Positions 63,881 to 64,000 of a DNA stretch of 64,000 nucleotides are shown here, piece after piece. This DNA comes from Glandiceps talaboti. Taxonomy: Eukaryota; Hemichordata; Enteropneusta; Spengelidae. A program made the translations under genes and the position numbers. The DNA lies in assembly GCF_964340395.1 (NCBI RefSeq), contig NC_135549.1, positions 24,593,842 through 24,657,841 of the forward strand. Direction: 5' to 3'. The notes under the pieces are model-generated. The model was not told the origin of the DNA and ran no database searches. It was given only the letters and a program-made list of their open reading frames with translations. Numbering within the stretch: the stretch's first letter is position 1; each line of letters begins with the position of its first letter.

Positions 63881-64000
63881 ATCTTTGAATCTTTGTTTGG
63901 AGCAATTTTGTGTATGGAAAATATCGAACCTGAGCAATACCTATTATGTTGTCAAATTTGTTCAAAGTATCACTTTCAGAGTTGTAATTAAAACATTCAA

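Noticed and set aside
63960-63990. Sixth SLC17 exon at the window end (acceptor cactttcag)
   Set aside because: Joining in phase 2 would create TGA immediately, so it is not the next exon.

Overview
The window is nuclear DNA from an animal. Its genes are split into short exons with GT-AG introns that contain many microsatellites and decayed transposons. The gene families (TRPC-type channel, ErbB-type receptor ectodomain, SLC17 transporter, immunoglobulin-domain protein), the Penelope-like retroelements with hammerhead ribozymes and the compact exons fit an invertebrate bilaterian, plausibly a marine deuterostome such as a hemichordate or cephalochordate. The species cannot be fixed from the sequence alone.

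Layout. 1-7552 (+): the 3' half of a TRPC-like cation channel (copy A, five exons). Its second intron in view carries a 3.0 kb inverted-repeat DNA transposon with a LINE inside it. 9620-12220 (+): a 5'-truncated tandem copy of the same channel (copy B) in which two splice acceptors have lost their AG, so it is a probable pseudogene. 12.3-15.0 kb: intergenic, with simple repeats. 15065-42220 (+): a 19-exon gene, reconstructed here from splice sites, coding for a predicted 784-residue secreted protein made only of ErbB/EGFR ectodomain modules: signal peptide, CR1, L2, CR2, second L2, truncated second CR2. L1, the membrane segment and the kinase are absent, and the frame closes at a TAG where the sister exon has CAG. 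Its introns hold a hammerhead-bearing palindrome, a foldback element, a roughly 147-bp satellite, minisatellites and a Penelope-like element. 42.2-51 kb: mostly non-coding, with a Polinton-type polymerase relic, an orphan third copy of the TRPC terminal exon (46206-46292) and long microsatellites. 51166-53658 (-): the start of a secreted or membrane immunoglobulin-domain gene. 53.7-58.4 kb: repeats and a long structured hairpin. 58487-63427 (+): the 5' five exons of an SLC17A9-like vesicular transporter, which continues past the window.

The most novel object is the ErbB-like ectodomain gene. Exons 5-9 and 14-18 have pairwise identical lengths (127, 165, 200, 133 and 70 bases) and the same phases, showing that an L2+CR2 block was duplicated inside the gene. 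The CR1 dimerisation-arm motif is kept while L1 and all signalling parts are missing. This is the layout expected of a soluble decoy or dominant-negative partner, although a decaying paralogue is also possible. The second theme is hammerhead-carrying Penelope-like elements and fragments embedded in (TA)n tracts, one of them beside a perfect 73-bp copy of an SLC17 splice acceptor. All gene models are conceptual, with no transcript evidence.
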